From Kitasatospora viridis (lineage in GTDB: Bacteria; Actinomycetota; Actinomycetes; Streptomycetales; Streptomycetaceae): a stretch of 64,000 nucleotides of DNA. The translations under genes were made by a program, and so were the position numbers. How positions within the stretch are numbered: position 1 is the stretch's first letter; each line of letters opens with the position of its first letter. Under the pieces are notes generated by a model. That model searched no databases. It worked only from the letters and a program-made list of their open reading frames with translations, and was not told the origin of the DNA. The stretch covers positions 4,989,001 through 5,053,000 of the forward strand of contig NZ_VIWT01000001.1 of the NCBI RefSeq assembly GCF_007829815.1. Direction: 5' to 3'. Shown one piece after another: positions 1 through 7,703 of this stretch.

Positions 1-1
1 C

Positions 2-97
2 GCCTTCGTCACCGAGACCATCGGACTGGACGAGGTCGAGGCCGCCTTCGAGAAGATGCACGGCGGCGACGTGCTGCGATCGGTGGTGCTGCTCTGA
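2..97 (+). CDS. C-terminus of a zinc-type alcohol dehydrogenase (probable S-(hydroxymethyl)mycothiol dehydrogenase), 5' end outside window
   Basis: Only the last 31 residues are present, ending at the TGA at 95-97. The tail (IGLDEVEAAFEKMHGGDVLR, then SVVLL) is the typical end of medium-chain zinc alcohol dehydrogenases. Its stop overlaps the start of the next gene as TGATG, so the two are translationally coupled. In actinomycetes a mycothiol-dependent formaldehyde dehydrogenase is often followed by exactly this kind of metallo-beta-lactamase-fold hydrolase, which is the main reason for the specific name. The active site lies outside the window, so the substrate is inferred. Confidence 0.75.
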   Translation, partial: AFVTETIGLDEVEAAFEKMHGGDVLRSVVLL

Positions 98-741
98 TGC
101 GGATGCCGCCCCCCGAACCCGAGATCTCCCTGCTCACCACCTCCGGCGTCTTCGAACTGGACGGCGGCAGCTGGGAGGTGGAGAACAACGTCTGGATCAT
201 CGGCAACGAGCACGAGGCCGTGGTGGTCGACCCGGCGCACGACGCCCGGGCGATCGCCGAGGCGCTCGGCGACCGGCAGGTGCCGGCGATCATCTGCACC
301 CACGCGCACAACGACCACGTCAACGCGGCGCCCGAGCTGGCCGCGCTGACCGGTGCGCCGATCCTGCTGCACCCCGACGACCTGCCGCTGTGGAAGCTCA
401 CCCACCCCGGCGACGAGCCGGACGAGGAGCTGTCGGACGGTCAGAAGATCGTGGTCGGCGGGCTCTACCTGCACGTGCGGCACACCCCGGGCCACAGCCC
501 CGGTTCGGTGAGCCTCTACCTGCCCGCGCTGGGCGCGGTGTTCACCGGTGACACGCTCTTCCAGGGCGGGCCCGGGGCGACCGGGCGGTCGTTCTCCGAC
601 TTCCCGACCATCATCCGCTCGATCGAGACCCGGCTGCTCGACCTGCCGCCGGAGACCGTGGTGCACACCGGGCACGGCCCGACCACCACGATCGGCGAGG
701 AGCAGCCCCACCTGTCGGAGTGGATCGCGCGCGGGCACTGA
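97..741 (+). CDS. metallo-beta-lactamase-fold hydrolase
   Basis: A 214-residue single-domain MBL-fold protein. The metal-binding signature THAHNDH (H69, H71, D73, H74) is intact. It is followed by the second-metal histidine region HTPGHSPGS and the distal HTGHGP, the arrangement of glyoxalase II-like hydrolases. The ATG overlaps the upstream dehydrogenase stop, so both are made from one message. That pairing suggests hydrolysis of a thioester, plausibly S-formylmycothiol made by the dehydrogenase. The fold is certain; the substrate is inferred from context. Confidence 0.9.
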   Translation: MRMPPPEPEISLLTTSGVFELDGGSWEVENNVWIIGNEHEAVVVDPAHDARAIAEALGDRQVPAIICTHAHNDHVNAAPELAALTGAPILLHPDDLPLWKLTHPGDEPDEELSDGQKIVVGGLYLHVRHTPGHSPGSVSLYLPALGAVFTGDTLFQGGPGATGRSFSDFPTIIRSIETRLLDLPPETVVHTGHGPTTTIGEEQPHLSEWIARGH

Positions 742-779
742 GCCCGCCGGCCGCCTCGCTTGCCGGCTCGCCGGCTGCG

Positions 780-1256
780 TCAGAGGGCGGCCAACTGGGC
801 GGTGAGGGTGTCGGTGTGCTGGAAGGTCAGCCCGGCCAGGGCGATGTGGCGCCAGCGCACCGTACCCTCGGCGTCCAGGATGAAGACCGAGCGGCGCAGG
901 CCCAGGCCCGGCACCGCGATGCCGTAGGACCGGGCCACCTCGCGCTCCGGGTCGGCCAGCAGCGGGAAGCGCAGGTCGTACTGGCGGGCGAAGGCCTCGT
1001 GGCTCTCCAGGCCCTGCGGGCTGACCGCCCAGACCGTCGCGCCCAGGTCCTTGAACCGGCTCAACTCCGAGGTGTACGAGCAGAGCTGCTTGGTGCAGAC
1101 CGGGGTGTTGTCGCCCGGGTAGAAGACCAGCACCAGCGGGCTGCCCTTCGCCTCGGCCAGGCGGTACTCGTGGCGGGTGGCCCCGGAGTCGTCCAGCAGC
1201 ACGCCCTGCAGCGTGAAGTCCGGGGCGGCGGAACCGGTTTCGGGGGACTTGGCCAT
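780..1256 (-). CDS. peroxiredoxin (BCP/AhpC-TSA family)
   Basis: 158 residues. The thioredoxin-fold peroxiredoxin signature is VFYPGDNTPVCTKQLCSY, with peroxidatic C54 and a second cysteine five residues later (C59), as in atypical two-cysteine bacterioferritin comigratory proteins. It should reduce hydroperoxides in the cytoplasm using a thioredoxin-type donor. The ATG at 1256 is preferred over upstream in-frame starts because the family begins here and a GGAAGCGAG ribosome-binding site precedes it. It is divergent from a TetR regulator with a palindrome between them (1354-1365). Confidence 0.9.
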   Translation of the reverse strand: MAKSPETGSAAPDFTLQGVLLDDSGATRHEYRLAEAKGSPLVLVFYPGDNTPVCTKQLCSYTSELSRFKDLGATVWAVSPQGLESHEAFARQYDLRFPLLADPEREVARSYGIAVPGLGLRRSVFILDAEGTVRWRHIALAGLTFQHTDTLTAQLAAL

Positions 1257-1500
1257 CAGGGGCTCGCTTCCGGGGGAGGGCCGTGGGGAGGGCGGTGGGG
1301 CGGGCTGCGCGGGTGGCCCAGTGTAGTGCCGTCCGGCGAACCTTCCGGGCCTGACGAACGTTCGTGCTGGAGAGGGCGACGGACACCGCCGGCCACTGCC
1401 GGGACCCGCCGCCACTGTCGGGGGACCGGCGCTGAGCTGCGCGGATGCTGGCCGGGAGGGAGCGGTGCAGGTGGCACACGGGGGTAGTACGGTCACGGGT
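1257..1500. promoter_or_regulatory. divergent control region between peroxiredoxin and TetR genes
   Basis: No gene seen. It holds a perfect 12-bp palindrome ACGAACGTTCGT at 1354-1365, of the size and symmetry used by TetR dimers. A TACACT hexamer on the minus strand (1320-1325) could be the -10 of the peroxiredoxin gene. The palindrome would then lie just upstream of that promoter and about 135 bases before the TetR start. Assigning the palindrome to the neighbouring TetR protein is inference. Confidence 0.55.
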
Positions 1501-2070
1501 GTGAGCACACCTCCTCCCGCCCGCGACCGGATTCTCGAGACCGCATCCAGACTCTTCTACGCCGAGGGCATCCACGCGGTGGGCGTGGACCGGATCGTCA
1601 CCGAGGCGGGGGTCACCCGGGCCACCTTCTACCGGCACTTCCCGGGCAAGGAGGAGCTGATCCGCAGTTACCTGGTGGGCCGGGACGCGGCCTTGCGGGA
1701 GGGCGCGGCGAAGGTGCTGGCGAGCGGGGCCACGGGGGCGGAGGGCGTGCTCCTGGTGGTGGAGCGGCTGGGCGCGAAGATGCGGCGCGAGGGCTTCCGC
1801 GGCTGCCCGTTCATCAACGCGGCGGCGGAGTACCCGGATCCGGCGCACCCGGTGTCGGTGGCGATCGCGGCGCACCGGGCGTGGCTGCTGGGCCTGTTCA
1901 CCGAACTGCTGCGCGGCGGGGGCTGGCCGGACCCGCGGGCGACGGCGGAGCACCTGGTGCTGCTGCGCGACGGCGCGATGGTGGGCGCCGCCCTGGGCGA
2001 CCCCGTTGCGGTGGCCCGGCGGCTGACGGCGGCCGTGGCGGGGGTGCTCAGCGCCGCGGGCCGTACATGA
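1501..2070 (+). CDS. TetR/AcrR family transcriptional regulator
   Basis: 189 residues from the GTG at 1501. The N-terminal helix-turn-helix runs from RDRILETASRLFYAEG through VTRATFYRHFPGKEEL at about residues 8-50, a canonical TetR DNA-binding domain. The C-terminal ligand/dimer domain contains FRGCPFINAAAEYPDP, which is common in a subfamily next to small oxidoreductases or hydrolases. A farther in-frame ATG at 1465 is possible but adds residues not typical of the family. The 3' end overlaps the convergent YnfA gene by 23 bases. Confidence 0.9.
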   Translation: MSTPPPARDRILETASRLFYAEGIHAVGVDRIVTEAGVTRATFYRHFPGKEELIRSYLVGRDAALREGAAKVLASGATGAEGVLLVVERLGAKMRREGFRGCPFINAAAEYPDPAHPVSVAIAAHRAWLLGLFTELLRGGGWPDPRATAEHLVLLRDGAMVGAALGDPVAVARRLTAAVAGVLSAAGRT

Positions 2071-2380
2071 TCACCGCCACCCCGGCCAGGCAGACCGCGG
2101 CGCCGATCAGGTCGTAGCGGGTGGGGCGGAAGCCGTCGGCCACCACGCCCCAGGCGAGCGAGCCGGCCACGAACACGCCCCCGTAGGCGGCGAGCACCCG
2201 GCCGAAGTGGCTGTCCGGCTGCAGCGTCGCCACGAAGCCGTAGGTGCCGAGGGCCAGCACGCCGGCCCCGGCCCAGACCCAGCCGCGGTGCTCCCGCACG
2301 CCCTGCCAGACCAGCCACGCCCCGCCGATCTCGAACAGGGCGGAGAGCAGGAACAGGGCGATCGAGCGGGCGACGGTCAT
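2048..2380 (-). CDS. ynfA: YnfA/UPF0060 family small membrane protein
   Basis: 110 residues with four predicted hydrophobic helices. Family signatures are visible: SALFEIGGAWLVW near the N-terminus, the middle helix AAYGGVFVAGSLAWG, and RPTRYDLIGAAVCLAGVAVI at the end. YnfA proteins belong to the small-multidrug-resistance-like group. A transport role is plausible but the physiological substrate is unknown. It is convergent with and overlaps the TetR gene tail, which could couple their expression by antisense. Confidence 0.9.
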   Translation of the reverse strand: MTVARSIALFLLSALFEIGGAWLVWQGVREHRGWVWAGAGVLALGTYGFVATLQPDSHFGRVLAAYGGVFVAGSLAWGVVADGFRPTRYDLIGAAVCLAGVAVIMYGPRR

Positions 2381-2446
2381 GAGCAGGGAGTTTAGACCGA
2401 GCCGGCGGGCGGGTCCGGGCCCCCGGACCCGCCCGCCGGCTTCCGG

Positions 2447-4912
2447 TCAGCGGCCCGCGGCGGCGAGCGGGGCCAGGAGCCGGGCGGCGGCCGTGCCCAG
2501 GCCGGTGAGGGCCGGGGCACGGAACGCGGGCTCGGCCGGGTCCGGGTCGAACTCGGCGGCGGTGTCACCCTGGACGGAGGCGGCGGTGACCTCCTGGAGC
2601 GCGGCGGCGGCCGCCTTCCGCAGGGCGGGGATCGGGACGCCGTGGATGCCCGGGAGCAGGGTGAGCCCGGCCGAGGCGCCGGGCGCGGGGACCGGTGCGG
2701 CGACGGGTGCTGACGGGACGTCAGCTGCCGGTGCTTCGGTTCCGGCTCCGGCCTCGGCCAGCCGGGCGCGGTAGGTGGCGGGCTGGTACTCCAGCTCCGG
2801 CCCGTAGCGGGTGACGCCCTCGTGCCAGACCACGATCCCGCTCATCCAGTTCCGCAGGTCCTGGAGGTAGGCCTCCACCTCGGCCCGCTGCTCGCCCGTC
2901 AGCTGGAAGTCGTCGAAGAGCTGCGGCACCTCATGGGCCGTCAGGTGCTCGAACTGCTCCATCCGCGAGGTCTGCAGGTCCGCCACCACCGCGACGGCGT
3001 GCTCCTGGTCGGTGCTGAGGAAGTTCCGCACCACCAGCACGGCGTTGTGCAGCTCGCCCTCGTACTGGATCTCCTTGGGGTAGGAGTAGAGGTCGTTGAT
3101 CAGCCAGCCGTAGTCCATCGCCGCGTTCTCCACCGCGCGCATGGTGCCGGACTCGAAGACCCCGTCGGGTGCGGTGCGCTGGGCGGCGAACCGGCTGAGC
3201 AGCATGGTCAGCTCGGAGCCGAAGGTGTGCCGGCGCATCTCGATGTAGTCCACCGGGTCGGGGATCCGGTTCTCGGCGCGGTTGGCGATCTCCCAGACCC
3301 AGCTGTCCAGCATCGTCACCACGGCGTCCCGGAACGCTTCTCGCTGGTGCGGGGGCAGCGGGCCGGCGGTGCGCGCCCAGAGGTCGGCCAGCCCGGCCTC
3401 CAGCACGGACTCGGCCGCGGGCACGGCGGCCGGGTCGGCCGGCGGCATGAACCGGGCGAGCCGGTCGGTGGCGGCCCGGGCGCCGGCCACGTCGGCCGGG
3501 GTCCCGAAGGCGTAGCTGATCCAGTCGTCGCCGTAGGTGCCCCAGGTGAGCCACTCGGCGGAGAGGGTGAGCTCGTCCAGGGTGGCGTCCGGGTCCAGGC
3601 CCGCCGAGCAGAGCGCGAGGTCGAAGCCGCGCAGCTGCTCCTCGGTCCAGGCGCCGGAGTCGGGCAGACCGGGCCGGAACTCGGTGATGCCCAGCGCCCG
3701 GGACCACTCGATCGAGGCCTCCCGGGCCGCCGCGTGGTGCGGGCTGCGGCCGGGCGGGAACGGCTGGTACATCGCGGGCACCCGGTAGCCGACCACCGGC
3801 GAGTACGGGGTGTGGGTGAACTGCCGCAGGCCCTCGGGGTGCAGGAACCGGCGCAGGTCGGCGGCGGAGGTGCCCAGCCCCATCGGGCCGGCGGCGAAGC
3901 CGCTCCCGCCGACCAGCCCCTCGTTCATGTAGCGGCTGGACCGCATGTGCCACTCGTGGCCGCCCGCCTGCCAGTCCTGGAGGCCCTTGGCGTAGGCCAG
4001 CACCCGGTTGATCTCCGGCACGGTCAGCCGGTGCTCGGCGAAGAGCGGCGGCAACTCGGTGAAGAAGGTGTTCTCGAACTGGTGCAGCCGGGAGCTGAGC
4101 ATCTCGTTGACCGCGTCGGCGGCCTGCTGGGTCGGGTAGTCGAGGAACCGCTCCAGCACCAGCACGCCGTTGCTGAGCTCGCCCTCCTGGCTGACCTCGC
4201 GCTCGTAGGAGAACAGGTCGTTGCGCAGGTGCACGGCGTCCGAGAAGGTGTCCTTGAGCACCCGCAGCGGGCGGCTGCCGGCCACCCGGGCGGGCACCTC
4301 GGCCTTGGCGGCGTACTCCACCAGCCCGGCCGACCAGGGCGCGCCGCCGACCTTGCGGCGCATCTCGATGTACTCGACGGGGTTGGCCACCCGGCCCTTG
4401 TTGATGTTGGAGAGCTCCCACATCGACTCGTTCAGCAGGTGCTCGGTGGACTCCCGGAACCGGGCCCGCCAGTCCAGCGACATGTGCGGCACGGTGCGCT
4501 GCCACAGGTCGGCCAGGCCGGCCTCGACCGGGTTGGTCGGCTCCGGGAACCCTTCTGCCAGATCCATCGGCATGAAGGCGGGCAGCCGGTCCAGGTAGGC
4601 CTTGGCGCCGGTCCGGTCGTCGGGGGTGCGCTTGAAGGTCTCCAGGAAGTGGTCGTCGAAGAAGAAGACCCAGACGTACCAGTCGGTGACCAGGTCGAGC
4701 GCCTCGGCGCCGCAGTCCGGGTGGGTGTAGGCGCAGAGCAGCGCGTAGTCGTGCGCCTCCAGGTCGGCGAGCTCCCAGACCCCGGACCCCTCCAGCATGC
4801 CGAACTCGCGGGCCCACGCTCTCGTGTGCTCCCGCGCGCCCTCCAGGTGGGGATTGAGTCGCGCGGGGTACGGGAGGTAGAAGTCCGGGAGCTTGAAGGG
4901 TTGCTGGGCCAT
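2447..4912 (-). CDS. geoA: geosmin synthase (bifunctional germacradienol/geosmin synthase)
   Basis: 821 residues. The N-terminal terpene-synthase half has the metal motif DDHFLE (D86-E91) and NDLFSYERE (N231, S235, E239). It cyclises farnesyl diphosphate to germacradienol. The C-terminal half has a second domain with GDDWIS at D462-D463 and NDLYSYPKEIQYEGEL. It converts germacradienol to geosmin and acetone. Characterised enzymes usually carry DDYYP at the second site, so DDWIS is a variant. The end is an Ala/Pro-rich tail of about 100 residues not needed for either fold, making the protein longer than the roughly 730 residues usual for the family. The ATG at 4912 follows GGGGGGATCCC and matches the family start. 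Confidence 0.97.
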   Translation of the reverse strand: MAQQPFKLPDFYLPYPARLNPHLEGAREHTRAWAREFGMLEGSGVWELADLEAHDYALLCAYTHPDCGAEALDLVTDWYVWVFFFDDHFLETFKRTPDDRTGAKAYLDRLPAFMPMDLAEGFPEPTNPVEAGLADLWQRTVPHMSLDWRARFRESTEHLLNESMWELSNINKGRVANPVEYIEMRRKVGGAPWSAGLVEYAAKAEVPARVAGSRPLRVLKDTFSDAVHLRNDLFSYEREVSQEGELSNGVLVLERFLDYPTQQAADAVNEMLSSRLHQFENTFFTELPPLFAEHRLTVPEINRVLAYAKGLQDWQAGGHEWHMRSSRYMNEGLVGGSGFAAGPMGLGTSAADLRRFLHPEGLRQFTHTPYSPVVGYRVPAMYQPFPPGRSPHHAAAREASIEWSRALGITEFRPGLPDSGAWTEEQLRGFDLALCSAGLDPDATLDELTLSAEWLTWGTYGDDWISYAFGTPADVAGARAATDRLARFMPPADPAAVPAAESVLEAGLADLWARTAGPLPPHQREAFRDAVVTMLDSWVWEIANRAENRIPDPVDYIEMRRHTFGSELTMLLSRFAAQRTAPDGVFESGTMRAVENAAMDYGWLINDLYSYPKEIQYEGELHNAVLVVRNFLSTDQEHAVAVVADLQTSRMEQFEHLTAHEVPQLFDDFQLTGEQRAEVEAYLQDLRNWMSGIVVWHEGVTRYGPELEYQPATYRARLAEAGAGTEAPAADVPSAPVAAPVPAPGASAGLTLLPGIHGVPIPALRKAAAAALQEVTAASVQGDTAAEFDPDPAEPAFRAPALTGLGTAAARLLAPLAAAGR

Positions 4913-4934
4913 GGGATCCCCCCACAAAGTCGGA

Positions 4935-4971
4935 ACGTCGATCTTCCTCAGTCTCGGCGGAAGATCGACGT
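4935..4971. promoter_or_regulatory. 13-bp perfect inverted repeat upstream of geosmin synthase
   Basis: ACGTCGATCTTCC (4935-4947) and its exact reverse complement (4959-4971) are separated by 11 bases. CGG/CCG can extend the stem past one bulged base. It starts 22 bases upstream of the geosmin synthase start codon. It is therefore either a 5'-leader hairpin or a large operator; no U-tract follows. The rest of 4913-5067 shows no gene. Confidence 0.6.
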
Positions 4972-5067
4972 CCGGTAAGCCGCGCACAGCAGTGCGGACC
5001 CGGCGTGCGGATCCCGGCGCACGTGATCTTTCGAGTGAATCCCCGTCAGATCCGGTGCGTCGCGGTG

Positions 5068-6279
5068 CTACTGACGGTAGGTCGCCAGGAAGCGCCCGAT
5101 CCGGCTGATCGCGGTCTCCAGGTCGTCCGCCCGCGGCAGTGTGACGAACCGGAAGTGGTCGGGGCGCGGCCAGTTGAAGCCGGTGCCCTGGACGATGTGG
5201 ATCTTCTCCCGGAGCAGCAGGTCCAGCACGAACTGCTCGTCGTCCTTGATCCGGTGCACCGCCGGGTCCAGCTTGGCGAAGGCGTAGAGCGCGCCCTTCG
5301 GCTTGACGCAGCTCACCCCGGGCAGCTCGTTGAGCGCCCGCCAGGTGACGTCGCGCTGCTCGGTCAGCCGGCCGTTCGGCAGGGTCAGGTCGTGGATCGA
5401 CTGGTGGCCGCCGAGCGCCGCCTGCACCGCGAACTGGGCCGGCACGTTGGGGCACAGCCGCATGCCGGCCAGCATGGTGAGCCCCTCCAGGTAGTCCTTG
5501 GCGTGCTGCTTGGGTCCGGAGACCACCAGCCAGCCGCTGCGGAAGCCGGCCACCCGGTAGGCCTTGGAGAGGCCGTTGAAGGTCAGGGTGACCACGTCGT
5601 CGGCGAGCGCGGCCAGGCAGTGGTGCTCGACGCCGTCGTAGAGGATCTTGTCGTAGATCTCGTCGGCCAGCACCATCAGGCCGTGCCGGCGGGCCAGTTC
5701 CAGGATGCCGGTGAGGAGTTCCCTCGGGTAGACCGCGCCGGTCGGGTTGTTCGGGTTGATCACCACGATCGCCTTGGTGCGCTGGGTGATCTTGGCGGCG
5801 ATGTCGTCGAGGTCCGGGTACCACTCGGCCTCCTCGTCGCACAGGTAGTGCACCGCCTTGCCGCCGGCCAGCCGGACCACGGCCGTCCAGAGCGGGAAGT
5901 CGGGGGCCGGCACCAGCACCTCGTCGCCGTCGTCCACCAGGGCCTGGACGGCCATCTGGATCAGCTCGGAGGCGCCGTTGCCCAGGAAGACGTCGTTGAC
6001 GTCCACGCCCGCCACCCCGCGCTGCTGGTAGTACTGCACCACCGCGCGGCGGGCCGGCAGGATGCCCCGGGAGTCGCTGTAGCCGTGCGCCTGCGGCAGG
6101 TTGCGGATGATGTCCTGGAGGATCTCCTCGGGCGCCTCGAAGCCGAACGGCGCGGGGTTGCCGGTGTTCAGCCGCAGCACGCTGTGCCCGGCCTCCTCCA
6201 GGGCGTTGGCCTGGTCGACCACCGGTCCGCGGATCTCGTAGCAGACCCCCGCGAGCTTGCTGGACTGCCGAAACTCCAT
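5068..6279 (-). CDS. pyridoxal-phosphate aminotransferase (alanine transaminase AlaA-like)
   Basis: 403 residues, fold-type I class I/II aminotransferase. The N-terminal FRQSSKLAGVCYEIRGP is the start typical of actinomycete AlaA-like enzymes. NPNNPTGAVY, the aspartate in ADEIYDKILYDG, the PLP-lysine segment FNGLSKAYRVAGFRSGW and the carboxylate-binding arginine in HFRFVTLP are all present. The expected reaction is transamination between alanine and 2-oxoglutarate/pyruvate. The start at 6279 has GGGAGG seven bases before it; a longer in-frame start adds non-homologous residues. It is divergent from the HxlR regulator. Confidence 0.92.
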   Translation of the reverse strand: MEFRQSSKLAGVCYEIRGPVVDQANALEEAGHSVLRLNTGNPAPFGFEAPEEILQDIIRNLPQAHGYSDSRGILPARRAVVQYYQQRGVAGVDVNDVFLGNGASELIQMAVQALVDDGDEVLVPAPDFPLWTAVVRLAGGKAVHYLCDEEAEWYPDLDDIAAKITQRTKAIVVINPNNPTGAVYPRELLTGILELARRHGLMVLADEIYDKILYDGVEHHCLAALADDVVTLTFNGLSKAYRVAGFRSGWLVVSGPKQHAKDYLEGLTMLAGMRLCPNVPAQFAVQAALGGHQSIHDLTLPNGRLTEQRDVTWRALNELPGVSCVKPKGALYAFAKLDPAVHRIKDDEQFVLDLLLREKIHIVQGTGFNWPRPDHFRFVTLPRADDLETAISRIGRFLATYRQ

Positions 6280-6341
6280 CTGGTGCCTCCCGGCCTGGGT
6301 GCCGAACCTGGTTGCCTTGTCGTACCAGCCCCTTTGTTTTA

Positions 6342-6381
6342 CCAAGTGGGCACTTGGAAAGTCCAACCTCTTGGCTATGCT
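6342..6381 (+). promoter_or_regulatory. HxlR promoter with overlapping operator
   Basis: CCAAGTG-GG-CACTTGG (6342-6357) is a perfect 7-bp inverted repeat with a 2-bp centre. It overlaps a -35-like TTGGAA (6354-6359). After 16 bases comes TATGCT (6376-6381), then six bases to the HxlR ATG at 6388. The geometry suggests an autoregulated, leaderless HxlR transcript. The site also lies 63 bases upstream of the aminotransferase start and could affect it. Confidence 0.65.
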
Positions 6382-6387
6382 GATGGC

Positions 6388-6771
6388 ATGTCACGCCGAA
6401 GCTACGACCAGTACTGCGCGATCGCCCGGGCCCTGGACGCGGTGGGGGAGCGCTGGAGCCTCCTGATCGTCCGTGAGCTGCTCGGCGGGCCGCGCCGCTA
6501 CACCGACCTGCACGCCGACCTGCCCGGGGTGTCCACCGACATCCTGGCCGCCCGGCTGAAGCAGCTGGAGACCGAGGGCCTGGTGGAGCGGCGCCGGCTG
6601 GAGCGGCCGGTCAAGGTGGTGGTCTACGAGCTGACCGGGCGCGGCCTGGCGCTGCGCCCGGTGCTGGACGCGCTCGGCGCGTGGGGCCTGCCCGCGCTCG
6701 GCGAGCAGCGCCCGACCGACGCGGTGCGCGAGCACTGGGTCACCGCGGCGCCGGTGGCGTCGGCGCACTGA
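6388..6771 (+). CDS. HxlR family winged-helix transcriptional regulator
   Basis: 127 residues. The HxlR signature is complete: YCAIARALDAVGERWSLLI, RELLGGPRRYTDLHADLPGV, STDILAARLKQLETEGLVER and the wing region VVYELTGRGLAL. It should bind DNA as a dimer; the palindrome at 6342-6357 is the obvious candidate. The ATG at 6388 lies six bases after a TATGCT box, so the mRNA is probably leaderless. Its 3' end lies in a 29-bp tandem duplication shared with the convergent MerR gene. Confidence 0.92.
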   Translation: MSRRSYDQYCAIARALDAVGERWSLLIVRELLGGPRRYTDLHADLPGVSTDILAARLKQLETEGLVERRRLERPVKVVVYELTGRGLALRPVLDALGAWGLPALGEQRPTDAVREHWVTAAPVASAH

Positions 6772-6808
6772 GCGCAGCCCCGGTGGCGTCAGCGCGCTGA
6801 GCGCAGCG
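6751..6808. repeat. 29-bp tandem duplication across the HxlR and MerR gene ends
   Basis: Two adjacent 29-base copies, 6751-6779 and 6780-6808, differ at three positions. Each contains the motif CTGAGCGCAGC with a TGA. The first copy carries the HxlR stop codon. The second carries the stop codon of the convergent MerR gene, read as TCA on the plus strand at 6789-6791. Confidence 0.75.
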
Positions 6809-7700
6809 CCGCGGTGATCCAGTCGTGCGCGTCCCCCATGGTGGGCCGGCCGTCGTGCAGCACGCCGACCAGGGACCAGTAGCGGTCCACCGCCGGGTGG
6901 GTCAGCCGAAGGCCCGTCAGTTCGCGGCGGAACGCGGCGTCGTCGGTCCGGCCGGCGCCCCGGGCGAAGGCCGCGACGTAGCAGTCCAGGGCCTGCCCGG
7001 GCGCCGGCTCGGCGCCGCGCGCCAGCTCGGCCAGGGCGAGCCGGTAGGCCTCGTCGGCCCCCTGGTAGACCAGGGCGAGCCGGGCGGGGTCCTTCCCGGC
7101 CGGGGTCCGGGCGGCCGCGGCCAGGGCCCGGTCGTTGGCGAGCGCGTGCAGCTCGGCGTAGGCGAGCACCTGATCCGGCGTCGGATCGGTGGGCAGGTCG
7201 GGCAGCACGGCGTCCACGATCGCGCTCTTCAGCCCGGACGGCAGCCGGACCGGCAGCACCCGGCGCCAGAACGCGGCGAAGGGGTCCAGGGTGGGCGGGC
7301 CCTGGAGCGCCGCGCCGAGCACCGGCAGCCGGTCGGGCGCCTTCGCCAGGGCCGCCAGCGCGGCCTCCCGCCAGCGCAGTTCGGCGAGTTGGCGGGCCAC
7401 CTCGGCGCGCTCCGCGGCCAGCGCCCGCTCCAGCGGGAGCTCGCCCCGGGCCACCTCGGCGGCGGTCGGCAGCGACAGCCCGAGCGCCCGCAGCCCGCGC
7501 AGCTCGCGCAGCCGGGCCAGGTCGGCCGCCCCGTACCGCCGGTGGCCGCCGGTGCTGCGCCCGGCGCCCGGCAGCAGGCCCTGGTCGGAGTAGTAGCGAA
7601 CCGTCTTGACGCTGACCCCGCCCGCTTCGGCCAGCATGCCGATGGTCAGACTGGCTTCGGTCAGACTGGTTTCTCCCCCTGGGGGAGTTCCTACGGTCAC
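6789..7700 (-). CDS. MerR family transcriptional regulator
   Basis: About 303 residues from a GTG at 7700, or 282 from an ATG at 7637. The MerR DNA-binding domain (TIGMLAEAGGVSVKTVRYYS, then DQGLLP and GGHRRYGAADLARLRELR) occupies the N-terminus, followed by a dimer helix and a long effector domain. The ATG at 7637 would cut into the first helix. The GTG keeps helix 1 and has TATGCT six bases upstream on its own strand, so I chose it. It is divergent from an alpha/beta hydrolase with only three bases between the start codons. Its likely operator is at 7673-7687. Confidence 0.85.
   Translation of the reverse strand: MTVGTPPGGETSLTEASLTIGMLAEAGGVSVKTVRYYSDQGLLPGAGRSTGGHRRYGAADLARLRELRGLRALGLSLPTAAEVARGELPLERALAAERAEVARQLAELRWREAALAALAKAPDRLPVLGAALQGPPTLDPFAAFWRRVLPVRLPSGLKSAIVDAVLPDLPTDPTPDQVLAYAELHALANDRALAAAARTPAGKDPARLALVYQGADEAYRLALAELARGAEPAPGQALDCYVAAFARGAGRTDDAAFRRELTGLRLTHPAVDRYWSLVGVLHDGRPTMGDAHDWITAALRSAR
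7667..7697 (+). promoter_or_regulatory. MerR-type promoter with 15-bp palindrome in a 19-bp spacer
   Basis: CTCCCCC-T-GGGGGAG (7673-7687) is a perfect inverted repeat. A -10-like TACGGT at 7692-7697 lies six bases before the hydrolase ATG (7704). A weak -35 position at 7667-7672 gives a 19-bp spacer containing the palindrome. An over-long spacer with a central palindrome is the hallmark of promoters remodelled by MerR activators. The -35 sequence itself is poor, which fits activator dependence. Confidence 0.65.
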
Positions 7701-7703
7701 CTC

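Noticed and set aside
2822..4978. A very long plus-strand open frame opposite geosmin synthase
   Set aside because: It is antisense to a gene with intact catalytic motifs and reads as low-complexity Gly/Val/Arg/His typical of frames opposite high-GC coding DNA.
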